From contig JAUCBJ010004794.1 in the NCBI GenBank assembly GCA_032718475.1, forward strand, positions 1-59,286: a DNA stretch of 59,286 nucleotides, in the 5' to 3' direction. The DNA is from Nemertoderma westbladi (taxonomy: Eukaryota > Xenacoelomorpha > Nemertodermatida > Nemertodermatidae). The translations under genes and the position numbers were made by a program. The notes beneath the pieces are model-generated. The model had not been told where the DNA came from and made no database searches. It saw nothing but the letters and a program-made list of their open reading frames with translations. Below are positions 42,058-53,718 of the stretch, piece by piece (positions within the stretch are counted from its first letter, which is position 1; each line of letters starts with the position of its first letter).

Positions 42058-45000
42058 TAATCGCTATCCGAATCGAGTTCGTAGTATTTAGGCTGCGCTC
42101 GTTGCCTTTTATTGCTCGGTTTCGCGATCGGTGAAACTTTAGTCGGAGAACCACCCGGAATAAAATCCGAATCGGAATCATCCTTCCGGCGTTTCTTCAA
42201 TTGGGGCCGGAAATCAGAATCGTCGCTGTCAGAATCACCGCCGTATTTAGGAGCGGGAACTTTCGATTTATGTTTCTGTTTAGTTGCGACATTAACTTCA
42301 AGTTTATGAACGTTTCGACTAGATGAAACTCCTGGCTGGTTATCAAGCTGGCTGGCTTTCTCTACCTTCACAACTTCCTTTTTCTTCTTAGGAACTTTAG
42401 GACCAGCTTCTGCGGTTTTTGGAATCTCAAACTTTGGTTCCACAAAGCGACCCAATTTATCTGGCTTAGTATTCTCAAGAGCTCGCTTCGCTTTACTTGA
42501 TTTCAATATATTAGAGATCTTAGCGACTTTACTTGGCGAAGCCTCCTCGCGCTCTTTTGCTTCTAGTTTTTCCAACTCAGCCATAAACCCATCGAGATCT
42601 TCCGTCCACAGATCTTTCAATGTCTTCCCTTTTAGCGTCTTTAGTTCCATTAGTTTATTGTCCTTCTGTTTGAGCAATTCTTCCTTTCTTTCTCGGGTCA
42701 AACTCCACAACTTCATCCCCAATAGGTAATCATAATCCGCCCCAGTTGTTTTATCGTCCTCCTCATTTTCGATGTTCTCTTCTACATCATCATCATTATC
42801 ACCAGCAGACACTTTATCTTTCCAAACCTTTACAGGGTCCGATGGATAACCTCGAGTTATCAACTTTTTCAATATATCAACTTTTTTAAAATCTTCCACC
42901 CGAATCTCCCCTGTTATTTTCTCCAAGACGAACTTTGCCTGAGCAGACAGTTTATTGGCCTCAGCTTCTAGAAACCCTTCAAGATATTCTTTCCTCTTGC
43001 GGTAAAAATCAAAACGAACATGGTAAAACTCCTTTAAGATATCGATAGTTGAAGAATATCGATTAATGATTCCGTTATGGTCATAGAGAACCATCGAGTT
43101 GTGACTAAACGTTGTAGTTAGTTTAAAGTATTTGTATAACTGTCCGGATTCTTCTAGCTCTTGAAGTTGGTTGGATTTAGTCATATTGAAGAGGAAGCGA
43201 ACCGTTGTATCCGTATGATACTCTTTATACTCAGAAACTGTTGCAGGCACCTTCTCAGTACCGTTATAAAGCGGTTCCAAATTATTCTCTTTGTATGATT
43301 GTGTCCAGGAGCGTAGAGGAAGTTCAGATATCTCTAATGTGTTTGACTTAACTAGGATGGACGATGGTAAAGCGTCCATCCTAGTTAAGTCAAACACATT
43401 AGAGATATCTGAACTTCCGCTACCACAAATCGATTGGGTTGGAACTCCTCTATGACACCCTGGAAGTTGCGGTAACTTGGCATCATTGGTTGGGGTTCCT
43501 CATCGTTCAACATCCGACGGATATTATCAACCACGTCTCGAACATCGTGGTTGAGGATCTTTGTCGACCAACCTGTACCGATTCCATCGCTTCCATTCAC
43601 TAAAACCAAGGGGATTATCGGGCAATACCAAATGGGTTCTATCTTTAAGTTATCGTCCTTCAAGTAGGCCAACAAGGGGTCGTCTTTCAAAGAGAATAAA
43701 TGACGAGCCAACGGACTCAGTTGGGTGAAGATATAACGAGGTGAAGCAGCGTCTTTACCTCCTTGAAGACGAGTACCAAATTGACCATGGGGCTGCAGGA
43801 GGTTTATATTATTGGAACCAATAAAGTCCTGAGCTAGAGAAATAATCGTTGACATGAGACTCATTTCGCCATGGTGATAGGCGGATAACTCAGCTACACT
43901 ACCAGCCAATTGAGCTACTTTGATTTCTTTCTTATCAAGACCACGCTTTAAACATGCGAATATAACTTTGCGTTGCCCCGGCTTCAATCCATCCATAACG
44001 TTTGGGATCGATCTTTCGCAATCCGCATTTGAGAAAAGTATTAATTCCTTGTCAATAAACTCCTTGTAACTAACGCTACGTGTGTTAGCGTGGTAGAGGT
44101 AAATATCTGGTAGTCCTTGGAGTCGACGTTCATTGCGTTCAGTATGGAAGTCGGTGAGCCAACCTTTACGATCATCAGCTCGCTCCTTGGCGAACGCTAA
44201 TCGAATCGCTTCATCGTCCTCATCTCCATGGTAAACAAAACTTACACGATGGCGAGCCATATCGGTAAAATATTCTTTGGCTTCTTTCATCGTCGATGTA
44301 CCCAAACCTTTGTAATATTTAACTTTATAAGACGAAGCATTTGGGGTCGCCTCTCTCCATTCATCAAACTCTGGGATACTGTACAATGATTTTACTTCAC
44401 TGCCTTTAGATACTTTCACTATCGGTGTAATAAACTGTTGGATAAACTTAGAACGAACTAATTCCGGCCAATGATAATGAATGAAGTTAATAATGAGTCC
44501 CTTAATATGGGATCCGTCTGTGTCCTGATCCGTCATTATCATCAACTTTCCGTATCTCAGAGACTTTAATTCCGACTCATCACGATACTTGAAGGGGAAC
44601 TTTAAGCCGAGAATCTTCACCAGATCTTGAATTTCCTTATTGGCAGATATTGCGGATGTGGCTGCATCACGGACATTGAGAACTTTGCCACGGAGCGGAT
44701 AAACTCCATATAAATCACGTCCAATAACCCCCAACCCACTAACTGCCAAGGCTTTGGCCGAATCTCCTTCAGTTAATATTAATGAGCAATCTCGACTGTT
44801 TTTACCCCCGGCTTCATTGGCGTCATCTAACTTCGCTATTCCTTTTAGTTTTGTTTTCTTGGTTCCCGATTTCTTATTTAATACCGCTGCTTCTTTAAGA
44901 TTCATCCAATTAACTACTCTCTCAACGATTCCCATCTGTGACACTTTCTTTAGGAATTTATCAGATAAATTCACTTGGGAACCGAATTTCTTGGCAACTA

Positions 45001-46069
45001 AAGTCATATTTTCCTTAGTCTGAGAATCGAATGTGGGATTTTCAATTAGGCAATTCACAAAAATCCACAAATGACTTTTAACTTGAAATGGTTTAACTTG
45101 GCTGTTCTTCTTTTGTTTTTTAACTGCAACAATAATTTTCTCAGTAAGTTTTTCCACAACATAATCAATGTGCCGACCACCACTCGTTGTTGCTATGGAA
45201 TTAACAAAGCTAACCTGTTGGAAACCTTTTTCACTGAATGTCAGTGCTATCTCCCATCTTTCGTTTATTTTTTCATAAACAAGAGGAATTTCTTCACCAT
45301 CTTCATCCTGATGAACTGCTTTAATGTACAGCTCCACATACTCCTTAAAGTTCTTCACAGGTATTCGTTCTCCATTGAAAGTAACGTTCACTTTACCCTG
45401 AGTAGTAGCAGCAACATCGCAGGCACGTCGACGAACCATTCCAACAAAATCATCCTCGAGCCGTGATAAATGAAACTTTTCTAAATCCGGGTAGAAGGTA
45501 ACACTTGTAAAATTATCCCTTCCGGATTTCACAACAGGATCTTTTGTTTGAGTCATATTATCTTTCCATTCTTGTTTAAATATCTTCGCACCATCTTCTT
45601 CTTTATTTCCCGTCTCCAAGATAAAACGTTTAGAGAAAATGTTACATAATTTAGCTCCGTAACCGTTTCTTCCACCAGTTACCTTCTTCTGGTCGTCATC
45701 AAAGTTGCTGGAGGTCAGCAAATGACCGAAAATCATGGTGGGAACATACATTTTCTCGGTTTTGTGTATCTGTATAGGAATTCCCCTGCCATTGTTCCAA
45801 ACACTGATTAAATTGTTTTCAGGTTCTATGACCACCTTTATATGACTCATGTTGGAATCTCGAACCTTATTATCAGCAGCATTTACAAGAATCTCATCAA
45901 ATATTTTGTACAAACCGGGGACAAAAGAAACTTCTTTAAGACGCAGTTTTCCGCCATCATGAATCCACATTGGCTGAGTTACCGTTTCTACAGAACCAAT
46001 ATAAGTATCAGGTCTCAGCAATATATGCTCAAGTTGGGTCTTCTTCTGATAAATTCTCTCGATAGACAT
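42058..46069 (-). pseudogene. Truncated TOP2 copy A (array unit with partial C-terminal tail)
   Basis: Minus-strand copy of the TOP2 at 29.0 kb, nearly identical at the base level. It begins with a new ATG (46067-46069) joined to residue 39 of the parent (numbering from 29280), so the first 38 residues and the extension are replaced. The first frame is 894 codons and includes the ATPase, TOPRIM and the active-site Tyr region. It stops at 43385 because of a hairpin insertion after parent residue about 919. A second frame (43397-42057) continues to the end of the tail but lacks two blocks of it: roughly parent bases 33057-33413 and 33458-33728. The final residues are cut at SDSD. It could make a truncated protein or nothing. 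Confidence 0.88.
43318..43418. repeat. Perfect 46-bp inverted repeat in TOP2 copy A
   Basis: Arms 43318-43363 and 43373-43418 are exact complements around a 9-base loop (ATGGTAAAG). The arms are TOP2 sequence duplicated in reverse, and the loop is inverted relative to the parent gene. Confidence 0.95.
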
Positions 46070-46309
46070 ATTTTTTGTGTCCAGGTTTCAGGCAGTCAAA
46101 TTTCTATTATGATAATATGGACAACATGTAATATATTAAACTGATAATTAAAAAAGAAACCTCTCTCTCCTTAGAGTGGTGTGGAGTGATCTAGGAAAAT
46201 ACCTCGACATAGTTTGAGCTAATAATACCACCCCACTGCCAGTACCGGTGTAGCAGAGAATACCCCCCCCCCCCCCCCCCCAGTTAGAATTCACCCCACG
46301 GTTAAAATT
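46067..46309 (-). repeat. Array spacer 1, supplies a new ATG to copy A
   Basis: About 243 bp of non-TOP2 sequence repeated between all units. On the minus strand it reads from a TOP2 break (GTTTGGAAA), through a 19-base G run, to TAATATATTA and CTGGACACAAAAAATATG. The start codon is in frame with TOP2. It could hold a promoter; there is no direct evidence. Confidence 0.8.
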
Positions 46310-49300
46310 TTTCCAAACCTTTACAGGGTCCGATGGATAACCTCGAGCTTTCAACTTTTTCAATATATCAACTTTTTTAAAATCTTCCACCCGAATCTCC
46401 CCTGTTATTTTCTCCAAGACGAACTTTGCCTGAGCAGACAGTTTATTGGCCTCAGCTTCTAGAAACCCTTCAAGATATTCTTTCCTCTTGCGGTAAAAAT
46501 CAAAACGAACATGGTAAAACTCCTTTAAGATATCGATAGTTGAAGAATATCGATTAATGATTCCGTTATGGTCATAGAGAACCATCGAGTTGTGACTAAA
46601 CGTTGTAGTTAGTTTAAAGTATTTGTATAACTGTCCGGATTCTTCTAGCTCTTGAAGTTGGTTGGATTTAGTCATATTGACGAGGAAGCGAACCGTTGTA
46701 TCCGTATGATACTCTTTATACTCAGAAACTGTTGCAGGCACCTTCTCAGTACCGTTATAAAGCGGTTCCAAATTATTCTCTTTGTATGATTGTGTCCAGG
46801 AGCATAGAGGAAGTTCAGATATCTCTAATGTGTTTGACTTAACTAGGATGGACGATGGTAAAGCGTCCATCCTAGTTAAGTCAAACACATTAGAGATATC
46901 TGAACTTCCACTACCACAAATCGATTGGGTTGGAACTCCTCTATGACACCCTGGAAGTTGCGGTAACTTGGCATCATTGGTTGGGGTTCCTCATCGTTCA
47001 ACATCCGACGGATATTATCAACCACGTCTCGAACATCGTGGTTGAGGATCTTTGTCGACCAACCTGTACCGATTCCATCGCTTCCATTCACTAGAACCAA
47101 GGGGATTATCGGGCAATACCAAATGGGTTCTATCTTTAAGTTATCGTCCTTCAAGTAGGCCAACAAGGGGTCGTCTTTCAAAGAGAATAAATGACGAGCC
47201 AACGGACTCAGTTGGGTGAAGATGTAACGAGGTGAAGCAGCGTCTTTACCTCCTTGAAGACGAGTACCAAATTGACCATGGGGCTGCAGGAGGTTTATAT
47301 TATTGGAACCAATAAAGTCCTGAGCTAGAGAAATAATCGTTGACATGAGACTCATTTCGCCATGGTGATAGGCGGATAACTCAGCTACACTACCAGCCAA
47401 TTGAGCTACTTTGATTTCTTTCTTATCAAGACCACGCTTTAAACATGCGAATATAACTTTGCGTTGCCCCGGCTTCAATCCATCCATAACGTTTGGGATC
47501 GATCTTTCGCAATCCGCATTTGAGAAAAGTATTAATTCCTTGTCAATAAACTCCTTGTAACTAACGCTACGTGTGTTAGCGTGGTAGAGGTAAATATCTG
47601 GTAGTCCTTGGAGTCGACGTTCATTGCGTTCAGTATGGAAGTCGGTGAGCCAACCTTTACGATCATCAGCTCGCTCCTTGGCGAACGCTAATCGAATCGC
47701 TTCATCGTCCTCATCTCCATGGTAAACAAAACTTACACGATGGCAAGCCATATCGGTAAAATATTCTTTGGCTTCTTTCATCGTCGATGTACCCAAACCT
47801 TTGTAATATTTAACTTTATAAGACGAAGCATTTGGGGTCGCCTCTCTCCATTCATCAAACTCTGGGATACTGTACAATGATTTTACTTCACTGCCTTTAG
47901 ATACTTTCACTATCGGTGTAATAAACTGTTGGATAAACTTAGAACGAACTAATTCCGGCCAATGATAATGAATGAAGTTAATAATGAGTCCCTTAATATG
48001 GGATCCGTCTGTGTCCTGATCCGTCATTATCATCAACTTTCCGTATCTCAGAGACTTTAATTCCGACTCATCACGATACTTGAAGGGGAACTTTAAGCCG
48101 AGAATCTTCACCAGATCTTGAATTTCCTTATTGGCAGATATTGCGGATGTGGCTGCATCACGGACATTGAGAACTTTGCCACGGAGCGGATAAACTCCAT
48201 ATAAATCACGTCCAATAACCCCCAACCCACTAACTGCCAAGGCTTTGGCCGAATCTCCTTCAGTTAATATTAATGAGCAATCTCGACTGTTTTTACCCCC
48301 GGCTTCATTGGCGTCATCTAACTTCGCTATTCCTTTTAGTTTTGTTTTCTTGGTTCCCGATTTCTTATTTAATACCGCTGCTTCTTTAAGATTCATCCAA
48401 TTAACTACTCTCTCAACGATTCCCATCTGTGACACTTTCTTTAGGAATTTATCAGATAAATTCACTTGGGAACCGAATTTCTTGGCAACTAAAGTCATAT
48501 TTTCCTTAGTCTGAGAATCGAATGTGGGATTTTCAATTAGGCAATTCACAAAAATCCACAAATGACTTTTAACTTGAAATGGTTTAACTTGGCTGTTCTT
48601 CTTTTGTTTTTTAACTGCAACAATAATTTTCTCAGTAAGTTTTTCCACAACATAATCAATGTGCCGACCACCACTCGTTGTTGCTATGGAATTAACAAAG
48701 CTAACCTGTTGGAAACCTTTTTCACTGAATGTCAGTGCTATCTCCCATCTTTCGTTTATTTTTTCATAAACAAGAGGAATTTCTTCACCATCTTCATCCT
48801 GATGAACTGCTTTAATGTACAGCTCCACATACTCCTTAAAGTTCTTCACAGGTATTCGTTCTCCATTGAAAGTAACGTTCACTTTACCCTGAGTAGTAGC
48901 AGCAACATCGCAGGCACGTCGACGAACCATTCCAACAAAATCATCCTCGAGCCGTGATAAATGAAACTTTTCTAAATCCGGGTAGAAGGTAACACTTGTA
49001 AAATTATCCCTTCCGGATTTCACAACAGGATCTTTTGTTTGAGTCATATTATCTTTCCATTCTTGTTTAAATATCTTCGCACCATCTTCTTCTTTATTTC
49101 CCGTCTCCAAGATAAAACGTTTAGAGAAAATGTTACATAATTTAGCTCCGTAACCGTTTCTTCCACCAGTTACCTTCTTCTGGTCGTCATCAAAGTTGCT
49201 GGAGGTCAGCAAATGACCGAAAATCATGGTGGGAACATACATTTTCTCGGTTTTGTGTATCTGTATAGGAATTCCCCTGCCATTGTTCCAAACACTGATT

Positions 49301-49560
49301 AAATTGTTTTCAGGTTCTATGACCACCTTTATATGACTCATGTTGGAATCTCGAACCTTATTATCAGCAGCATTTACAAGAATCTCATCAAATATTTTGT
49401 ACAAACCGGGGACAAAAGAAACTTCTTTAAGACGCAGTTTTCCGCCATCATGAATCCACATTGGCTGAGTTACCGTTTCTACAGAACCAATATAAGTATC
49501 AGGTCTCAGCAATATATGCTCAAGTTGGGTCTTCTTCTGATAAATTCTCTCGATAGACAT
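46310..49560 (-). pseudogene. Truncated TOP2 copy B
   Basis: Covers parent residues 39 to about 1105 on the minus strand. The first frame from ATG 49558-49560 is an uninterrupted 894 codons (ATPase, transducer, TOPRIM, catalytic Tyr), ending after parent residue 919 at the shared hairpin (46809-46909). The rest follows in a second frame to VKVWK, where TOP2 sequence gives way to the spacer. It shares single-residue changes with copy A (Tyr to Cys in RRRACDVAA; Thr to Ser in RDCSLIL) and differs from A and the parent by KLKARG instead of KLITRG. The C-gate end and the tail are absent, so a complete enzyme cannot be made. Confidence 0.88.
46809..46909. repeat. 46-bp inverted repeat in TOP2 copy B
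   Basis: Same perfect arms and 9-base loop as in copy A, at the same place in the gene. Confidence 0.95.
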
Positions 49561-49799
49561 ATTTTTTGTGTCCAGGTTTCAGGCAGTCAAATTTCTATTA
49601 TGATAATATGGACAACATGTAATATATTAAACTGATAATTAAAAAAGAAACCTCTCTCTCCTTAGAGTGGTGTGGAGTGATCTAGGAAAATACCTCGACA
49701 TAGTTTGAGCTAATAATACCACCCCACTGCCAGTACCGGTGTAGCAGAGAATACCCCCCCCCCCCCCCCCCAGTTAGAATTCACCCCACGGTTAAAAAT
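49558..49799 (-). repeat. Array spacer 2
   Basis: Same as spacer 1 except for an 18-base G run on the minus strand and one shifted A/T at its TOP2 junction. Confidence 0.85.
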
Positions 49800-52700
49800 T
49801 TTCCAAACCTTTACAGGGTCCGATGGATAACCTCGAGCTTTCAACTTTTTCAATATATCAACTTTTTTAAAATCTTTCACCCGAATCTCCCCTGTTATTT
49901 TCTCCAAGACGAACTTTGCCTGAGCAGACAGTTTATTGGCCTCAGCTTCTAGAAACCCTTCAAGATATTCTTTCCTCTTGCGGTAAAAATCAAAACGAAC
50001 ATGGTAAAACTCCTTTAAGATATCGATAGTTGAAGAATATCGATTAATGATTCCGTTATGGTCATAGAGAACCATCGAGTTGTGACTAAACGTTGTAGTT
50101 AGTTTAAAGTATTTGTATAACTGTCCGGATTCTTCTAGCTCTTGAAGTTGGTTGGATTTAGTCATATTGACGAGGAAGCGAACCGTTGTATCCGTATGAT
50201 ACTCTTTATACTCAGAAACTGTTGCAGGCACCTTCTCAGTACCGTTATAAAGCGGTTCCAAATTATTCTCTTTGTATGATTGTGTCCAGGAGCATAGAGG
50301 AAGTTCAGATATCTCTAATGTGTTTGACTTAACTAGGATGGACGATGGTAAAGCGTCCATCCTAGTTAAGTCAAACACATTAGAGATATCTGAACTTCCA
50401 CTACCACAAATCGATTGGGTTGGAACTCCTCTATGACACCCTGGAAGTTGCGGTAACTTGGCATCATTGGTTGGGGTTCCTCATCGTTCAACATCCGACG
50501 GATATTATCAACCACGTCTCGAACATCGTGGTTGAGGATCTTTGTCGACCAACCTGTACCGATTCCATCGCTTCCATTCACTAGAACCAAGGGGATTATC
50601 GGGCAATACCAAATGGGTTCTATCTTTAAGTTATCGTCCTTCAAGTAGGCCAACAAGGGGTCGTCTTTCAAAGAGAATAAATGACGAGCCAACGGACTCA
50701 GTTGGGTGAAGATGTAACGAGGTGAAGCAGCGTCTTTACCTCCTTGAAGACGAGTACCAAATTGACCATGGGGCTGCAGGAGGTTTATATTATTGGAACC
50801 AATAAAGTCCTGAGCTAGAGAAATAATCGTTGACATGAGACTCATTTCGCCATGGTGATAGGCGGATAACTCAGCTACACTACCAGCCAATTGAGCTACT
50901 TTGATTTCTTTCTTATCAAGACCACGCTTTAAACATGCGAATATAACTTTGCGTTGCCCCGGCTTCAATCCATCCATAACGTTTGGGATCGATCTTTCGC
51001 AATCCGCATTTGAGAAAAGTATTAATTCCTTGTCAATAAACTCCTTGTAACTAACGCTATGTGTGTTAGCGTGGTAGAGGTAAATATCTGGTAGTCCTTG
51101 GAGTCGACGTTCATTGCGTTCAGTATGGAAGTCGGTGAGCCAACCTTTACGATCATCAGCTCGCTCCTTGGCGAACGCTAATCGAATCGCTTCATCGTCC
51201 TCATCTCCATGGTAAACAAAACTTACACGATGGCGAGCCATATCGGTAAAATATTCTTTGGCTTCTTTCATCGTCGATGTACCCAAACCTTTGTAATATT
51301 TAACTTTATAAGACGAAGCATTTGGGGTCGCCTCTCTCCATTCATCAAACTCTGGGATACTGTACAATGATTTTACTTCACTGCCTTTAGATACTTTCAC
51401 TATCGGTGTAATAAACTGTTGGATAAACTTAGAACGAACTAATTCCGGCCAATGATAATGAATGAAGTTAATAATGAGTCCCTTAATATGGGATCCGTCT
51501 GTGTCCTGATCCGTCATTATCATCAACTTTCCGTATCTCAGAGACTTTAATTCCGACTCATCACGATACTTGAAGGGGAACTTTAAGCCGAGAATCTTCA
51601 CCAGATCTTGAATTTCCTTATTGGCAGATATTGCAGATGTGGCTGCATCACGGACATTGAGAACTTTGCCACGGAGCGGATAAACTCCATATAAATCACG
51701 TCCAATAACCCCCAACCCACTAACTGCCAAGGCTTTGTTTGGCCGAATCTCCTTCAGTTAATATTAATGTGCAATCTCGACTGTTTTTACCCCCGGCTTC
51801 ATTGGCGTCATCTAACTTCGCTATTCCTTTTAGTTTTGTTTTCTTGGTTCCCGATTTCTTATTTAATACCGCTGCTTCTTTAAGATTCATCCAATTAACT
51901 ACTCTCTCAACGATTCCCATCTGTGACACTTTCTTTAGGAATTTATCAGATAAATTCACTTGGGAACCGAATTTCTTGGCAACTAAAGTCATATTTTCCT
52001 TAGTCTGAGAATCGAATGTGGGATTTTCAATTAGGCAATTCACAAAAATCCACAAATGACTTTTAACTTGAAATGGTTTAACTTGGCTGTTCTTCTTTTG
52101 TTTTTTAACTGCAACAATAATTTTCTCAGTAAGTTTTTCCACAACATAATCAATGTGCCGACCACCACTCGTTGTTGCTATGGAATTAACAAAGCTAACC
52201 TGTTGGAAACCTTTTTCACTGAATGTCAGTGCTATCTCCCATCTTTCGTTTATTTTTTCATAAACAAGAGGAATTTCTTCACCATCTTCATCCTGATGAA
52301 CTGCTTTAATGTACAGCTCCACATACTCCTTAAAGTTCTTCACAGGTATTCGTTCTCCATTGAAAGTAACGTTCACTTTACCCTGAGTAGTAGCAGCAAC
52401 ATCGTAGGCACGTCGACGAACCATTCCAACAAACCGAGCCGTGATAAATGAAACTTTTCTAAATCCGGGTAGAAGGTAACACTTGTAAAATTATCCCTTC
52501 CGGATTTCACAACAGGATCTTTTGTTTGAGTCATATTATCTTTCCATTCTTGTTTAAATATCTTCGCACCATCTTCTTCTTTATTTCCCGTCTCCAAGAT
52601 AAAACGTTTAGAGAAAATGTTACATAATTTAGCTCCGTAACCGTTTCTTCCACCAGTTACCTTCTTCTGGTCGTCATCAAAGTTGCTGGAGGTCAGCAAA

Positions 52701-53047
52701 TGACCGAAAATCATGGTGGGAACATACATTTTCTCGGTTTTGTGTATCTGTATAGGAATTCCCCTGCCATTGTTCCAAACACTGATTAAATTGTTTTCAG
52801 GTTCTATGACCACCTTTATATGACTCATGTTGGAATCTCGAACCTTATTATCAGCAGCATTTACAAGAATCTCATCAAATATTTTGTACAAACCGGGGAC
52901 AAAAGAAACTTCTTTAAGACGCAGTTTTCCGCCATCATGAATCCACATTGGCTGAGTTACCGTTTCTACAGAACCAATATAAGTATCAGGTCTCAGCAAT
53001 ATATGCTCAAGTTGGGTCTTCTTCTGATAAATTCTCTCGATAGACAT
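49800..53047 (-). pseudogene. Truncated TOP2 copy C (two extra frameshifts)
   Basis: Same extent as copy B (parent residues 39 to about 1105), with ATG at 53045-53047. Beyond the shared hairpin (50299-50399) it has two private lesions: a 4-bp insertion near 51735 in the TOPRIM glutamate region (GGCTTTGTTTGG for GGCTTTGG) and a net 7-bp loss near 52434. The frame is thus split into 224-, 234-, 454- and 222-codon pieces. At the sites where A and B are changed (RRRAYDV, RDCTLIL) it keeps the parental residues. It ends KLKARG...VKVWK like B. Clearly not functional. Confidence 0.88.
50299..50399. repeat. 46-bp inverted repeat in TOP2 copy C
   Basis: Same perfect arms and loop as in copies A and B. 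Confidence 0.95.
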
Positions 53048-53289
53048 ATTTTTTGTGTCCAGGTTTCAGGCAGTCAAATTTCTATTATGATAATATGGAC
53101 AACATGTAATATATTAAACTGATAATTAAAAAAGAAACCTCTCTCTCCTTAGAGTGGTGTGGAGTGATCTAGGAAAATACCTCGACATAGTTTGAGCTAA
53201 TAATACCACCCCACTGCCAGTACCGGTGTAGCAGAGAATACCCCCCCCCCCCCCCCCCCCCAGTTAGAATTCACCCCACGGTTAAAATT
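53045..53289 (-). repeat. Array spacer 3
   Basis: Same as spacers 1 and 2 but with a 21-base G run on the minus strand. Confidence 0.85.
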
Positions 53290-53718
53290 TTTCCAAACCT
53301 TTACAGGGTCCGATGGATAACCTCGAGCTTTCAACTTTTTCAATATATCAACTTTTTCAAAATCTTCCACCCGAATCTCCCCTGTTATTTTCTCCAAGAC
53401 GAACTTTGCCTGAGCAGACAGTTTATTGGCCTCAGCTTCTAGAAACCCTTCAAGATATTCTTTCCTCTTGCGGTAAAAATCAAAACGAACATGGTAAAAC
53501 TCCTTTAAGATATCGATAGTTGAAGAATATCGATTAATGATTCCGTTATGGTCATAGAGAACCATCGAGTTGTGACTAAACGTTGTAGTTAGTTTAAAGT
53601 ATTTGTATAACTGTCCGGATTCTTCTAGCTCTTGAAGTTGGTTGGATTTAGTCATATTGACGAGGAAGCGAACCGTTGTATCCGTATGATACTCTTTATA
53701 CTCAGAAACTGTTGCAGG
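53290..53718 (-). pseudogene. TOP2 copy D, outer fragment of the array
   Basis: About 140 codons of the C-gate region (minus strand, parent residues about 964-1105), ending VKVWK at the spacer like B and C. The other end stops at GTTGCAGG (53718), where unrelated repeat sequence begins, so the array is cut here and the hairpin is not included. Confidence 0.85.

Noticed and set aside
43318-43418. The hairpin insertion as a spliced intron
   Set aside because: The only GT...AG borders I could place remove TOP2 codons and lead directly to a stop, so removal would not restore the protein.
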